From Halobacteria archaeon (GTDB lineage: Bacteria; Pseudomonadota; Gammaproteobacteria; UBA9214): a DNA stretch of 7,236 nt. Shown here in pieces: positions 6,112 through 7,236 of the stretch; position 1 is the first letter of the stretch; every line of letters begins with the position of its first letter. Under the pieces are notes generated by a model. That model was not told the DNA's origin and did no database searches. It was given only the letters and a program-made list of their open reading frames with translations. The position numbers and the translations under genes are program-made. The stretch lies in contig JABDRC010000280.1 in assembly GCA_013041945.1 (NCBI GenBank), positions 1 to 7,236 of the forward strand, written 5' to 3'.

Positions 6112-6704
6112 TATGCAACCCCCTGGTCTTCGCCAATCAGGATTTCCACGTCACTGAGAAAGCGGTATGGAGGGACCGGCAGGTTTTTCGGTGCCGGCAT
6201 ACCCTTGAATACACGTCCGGCCATGTCGAACTTGGAGCCGTGGCATGGACAGAAGAAACCACCCTGCCAGTCGGCACCGAGATCAATCGGGGCCACATCC
6301 GGCCGGTAGGTCGGCGAACAGCCCAGGTGCGTGCAGATTCCCTCCAGCACAAGAATCTCCGGCTTGACGGAACGCTCCGGGTTTTTTGCATACGCCGGCT
6401 GATCTGAAACATCCGAAGTGGCATCGGCCAGCACCGGTTCGATCTCTGTCAGCATGTCCAGGTTGTCCTTGGTGCGCATGACGATCCAGACCGGCTTGCC
6501 ACGCCACTCGACGCGGATCATCTGCCCGGGCTCCAGTTTGCTGATGTCGGCCCGGACCGGTGCACCGGCGGCACGCGCCTTGGCGCTGGGTGCCATGGAA
6601 GAAATAAACGGCACCAGCAGGAATCCGACACCCACTGCACCGATGGCGGTGGTGGCTTGTGTCAGAAATCGACGTCTTGCGGGATTGGGTTCATCGCCAC
6701 TCAT
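6111..6704 (-). CDS. petA: Ubiquinol-cytochrome c reductase Rieske iron-sulfur subunit
   Basis: A 197-residue protein that takes the first electron from quinol at the Qo site and passes it to cytochrome c1. The N-terminus has a twin-arginine-type stretch (ARRRFLTQA, 9-17) followed by one membrane helix (about 18-38), which in this family stays as the anchor after Tat export. A linker with SAKARAAG (40-47) acts as the flexible hinge. The [2Fe-2S] site is complete: CTHLGC (Cys124, His126, Cys129) and CPCHGS (Cys152, Cys154, His155), with the two inner cysteines forming the structural disulfide. Cluster environment residues GSKFD and the GMPAPKNLPVPPY Pro loop (168-180) are standard. GGAG lies nine bases before the ATG. 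It is the first gene of petABC and probably carries the operon's promoter upstream. Confidence 0.97.
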   Translation of the reverse strand: MSGDEPNPARRRFLTQATTAIGAVGVGFLLVPFISSMAPSAKARAAGAPVRADISKLEPGQMIRVEWRGKPVWIVMRTKDNLDMLTEIEPVLADATSDVSDQPAYAKNPERSVKPEILVLEGICTHLGCSPTYRPDVAPIDLGADWQGGFFCPCHGSKFDMAGRVFKGMPAPKNLPVPPYRFLSDVEILIGEDQGVA

Positions 6705-6895
6705 GCGGGGAATCTCCAGATATCTATTTAAATCAGTGAATTAAAGGCTTTTTCTTGCTGCGCCTTGCCTCATGGTGATATGCAATCATTTCGGAATATT
6801 CTGATTTGGTTCATGAAGATTCCGGGAACCGCATAGGATGGTGCAAGTACCTGTCGAGGTCAAGGGCAACACCGGAAAAACGCCTTGTTAGCGGC
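6705..6895 (-). promoter_or_regulatory. Upstream region of the petABC-sspAB operon with an inverted repeat
   Basis: This AT-richer spacer separates the terminator of the preceding gene from petA and should hold the operon promoter. An inverted repeat is visible: CGGAATATTC (6792-6801) and GAAGATTCCG (6815-6824), nine of ten bases complementary, 13 bases apart; its left arm contains the 8-base palindrome GAATATTC. On the minus strand TTGACC (6863-6858) resembles a -35 box, but the best -10 at 17-base spacing (CATCCT, 6840-6835) is poor, so I cannot place the start site. The region also has AT-rich DNA around 6720-6745 close to the gene. Which regulator, if any, uses the repeat is unknown. Confidence 0.4.
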
Positions 6896-6922
6896 AAAAA
6901 AATGACGGCAAGTGGCCTTGCC
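6896..6922 (-). terminator. Rho-independent terminator of the Nif3-like gene
   Basis: On the minus strand the 6-bp stem GGCAAG/CTTGCC (6922-6917 paired with 6912-6907, four-base loop) is followed, after GTCA, by seven T (6902-6896). It starts 11 bases after the stop codon of the Nif3-like gene and separates that gene's transcript from the petABC operon. The four bases between stem and T-run make it a slightly imperfect example. A second hairpin, CCTGTC/GACAGG (6943-6929), lies immediately before it and spans the stop codon. Confidence 0.7.
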
Positions 6923-6933
6923 CGGGCCCTGTC

Positions 6934-7236
6934 TCAGACAGGATTCTCGATATCGATGAACCGGTGCGCCAGCCCGAAGCGCCCGGCCAGGTGATCGCCC
7001 AGGGCCTGAATGCCGTAGCGCTCCGTGGCATGGTGGCCGGCCGCAAAATAGTGAATACCGCTCTCGCGTGCAATGTGCACCGTCTGTTCGGAAATCTCGC
7101 CGCTGATGAAGGCATCCAGTCCACGGCCGACGGCCGCTTCGAGGTATGACTGCGCAGCGCCGGTGCACCAGCCAACCCGGCTGATGGTTTGTGCGCTGCC
7201 GGGGATATGCTGGGGCGTCCGGTCCAGGCATTGTTC
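6934..7236 (-). CDS. Nif3-like dinuclear metal centre protein (YbgI family), C-terminal part, runs off the right edge
   Basis: Only the last 100 residues are present; the start lies beyond base 7236. The frame reads VGWCTGAAQSYLEAAVGRGL, then DAFISGEISEQ, then IHYFAAGHHATERYGIQALG, a strong match to the C-terminal third of E. coli YbgI/Nif3 proteins as I recall them. In visible residues 61-80 the GHHATE block supplies His68 and Glu72, corresponding to the C-terminal pair of the dinuclear metal ligands (His215 and Glu219 of YbgI). The other ligands would be in the missing N-terminal part. These proteins form toroidal hexamers and have been linked to GTP cyclohydrolase 1 type 2-like annotations, but a physiological substrate is not established. 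The gene has the same direction as petABC and is followed by its own terminator, so it probably belongs to a separate transcript. Confidence 0.92.
   Translation of the reverse strand, partial: EQCLDRTPQHIPGSAQTISRVGWCTGAAQSYLEAAVGRGLDAFISGEISEQTVHIARESGIHYFAAGHHATERYGIQALGDHLAGRFGLAHRFIDIENPV

Noticed and set aside
5227..6309. Plus-strand open frames antisense to petB and petA
   Set aside because: They are shadows of highly conserved genes in G+C-rich DNA, rich in His, Gln and Arg, with no recognisable domain or ribosome-binding site.
6835..6863. TTGACC and CATCCT as a firm sigma-70 promoter of petA
   Set aside because: The -10 element matches only half the consensus at the required spacing, and the resulting leader would be about 125 bases; too weak to list as its own feature.

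Overview
The window looks like a chromosomal segment of a gammaproteobacterium. It carries the canonical petA-petB-petC (cytochrome bc1) cluster followed by sspA and sspB, and SspA and SspB match the Escherichia coli proteins closely as I remember them. The G+C-rich codon use and the companion genes (a Nif3/YbgI protein, a Memo-family protein) would fit the Chromatiales or related sulfur-oxidising lineages. That finer placement is inference; I could not run a search.

Layout from left to right. Bases 1-430 (minus) hold the N-terminal 143 residues of an AmmeMemoRadiSam system protein B (Memo family), probably starting at TTG. Bases 431-634 are non-coding, with a promoter candidate for that gene and two inverted, hairpin-forming C/G-rich repeats resembling a REP/BIME pair. 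Bases 635-1153 (minus) encode a MacroD-type ADP-ribose-processing macro domain. A 271-base divergent spacer follows. Bases 1425-2900 (plus) encode an unusual 491-residue protein: MerR/excisionase-like N-terminus, helical linker, plant-type [2Fe-2S] ferredoxin domain, and a degenerate ferredoxin-reductase-like module. Between it and the convergent sspB lies a roughly 105-base imperfect hairpin built of about 12 heptamer repeats, which probably ends transcription from both sides.

From 6704 down to 3008 (minus) runs a compact operon: petA (Rieske), petB (cytochrome b), petC (cytochrome c1), sspA, sspB. The pet genes overlap by 1 and 4 bases, petC-sspA are 30 bases apart and sspA-sspB 78 bases. 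Rieske protein, cytochrome b and cytochrome c1 form the quinol:cytochrome c oxidoreductase of the inner membrane. SspA is an RNA-polymerase-associated stress regulator and SspB delivers ssrA-tagged proteins to ClpXP. Upstream of petA, a 229-base spacer holds a good intrinsic terminator for the preceding gene and an inverted repeat. At 6934-7236 (minus) is the C-terminal 100 residues of a Nif3/YbgI-type dinuclear metal protein.

Most of the window is ordinary core genome. The points worth a second look are the HTH-ferredoxin-reductase fusion with its eroded flavin motif, the PLWY version of the cytochrome b Qo motif, and the two structured repeats. I found no mobile element, CRISPR array, tRNA or rRNA, and no evidence of a new multi-gene system.
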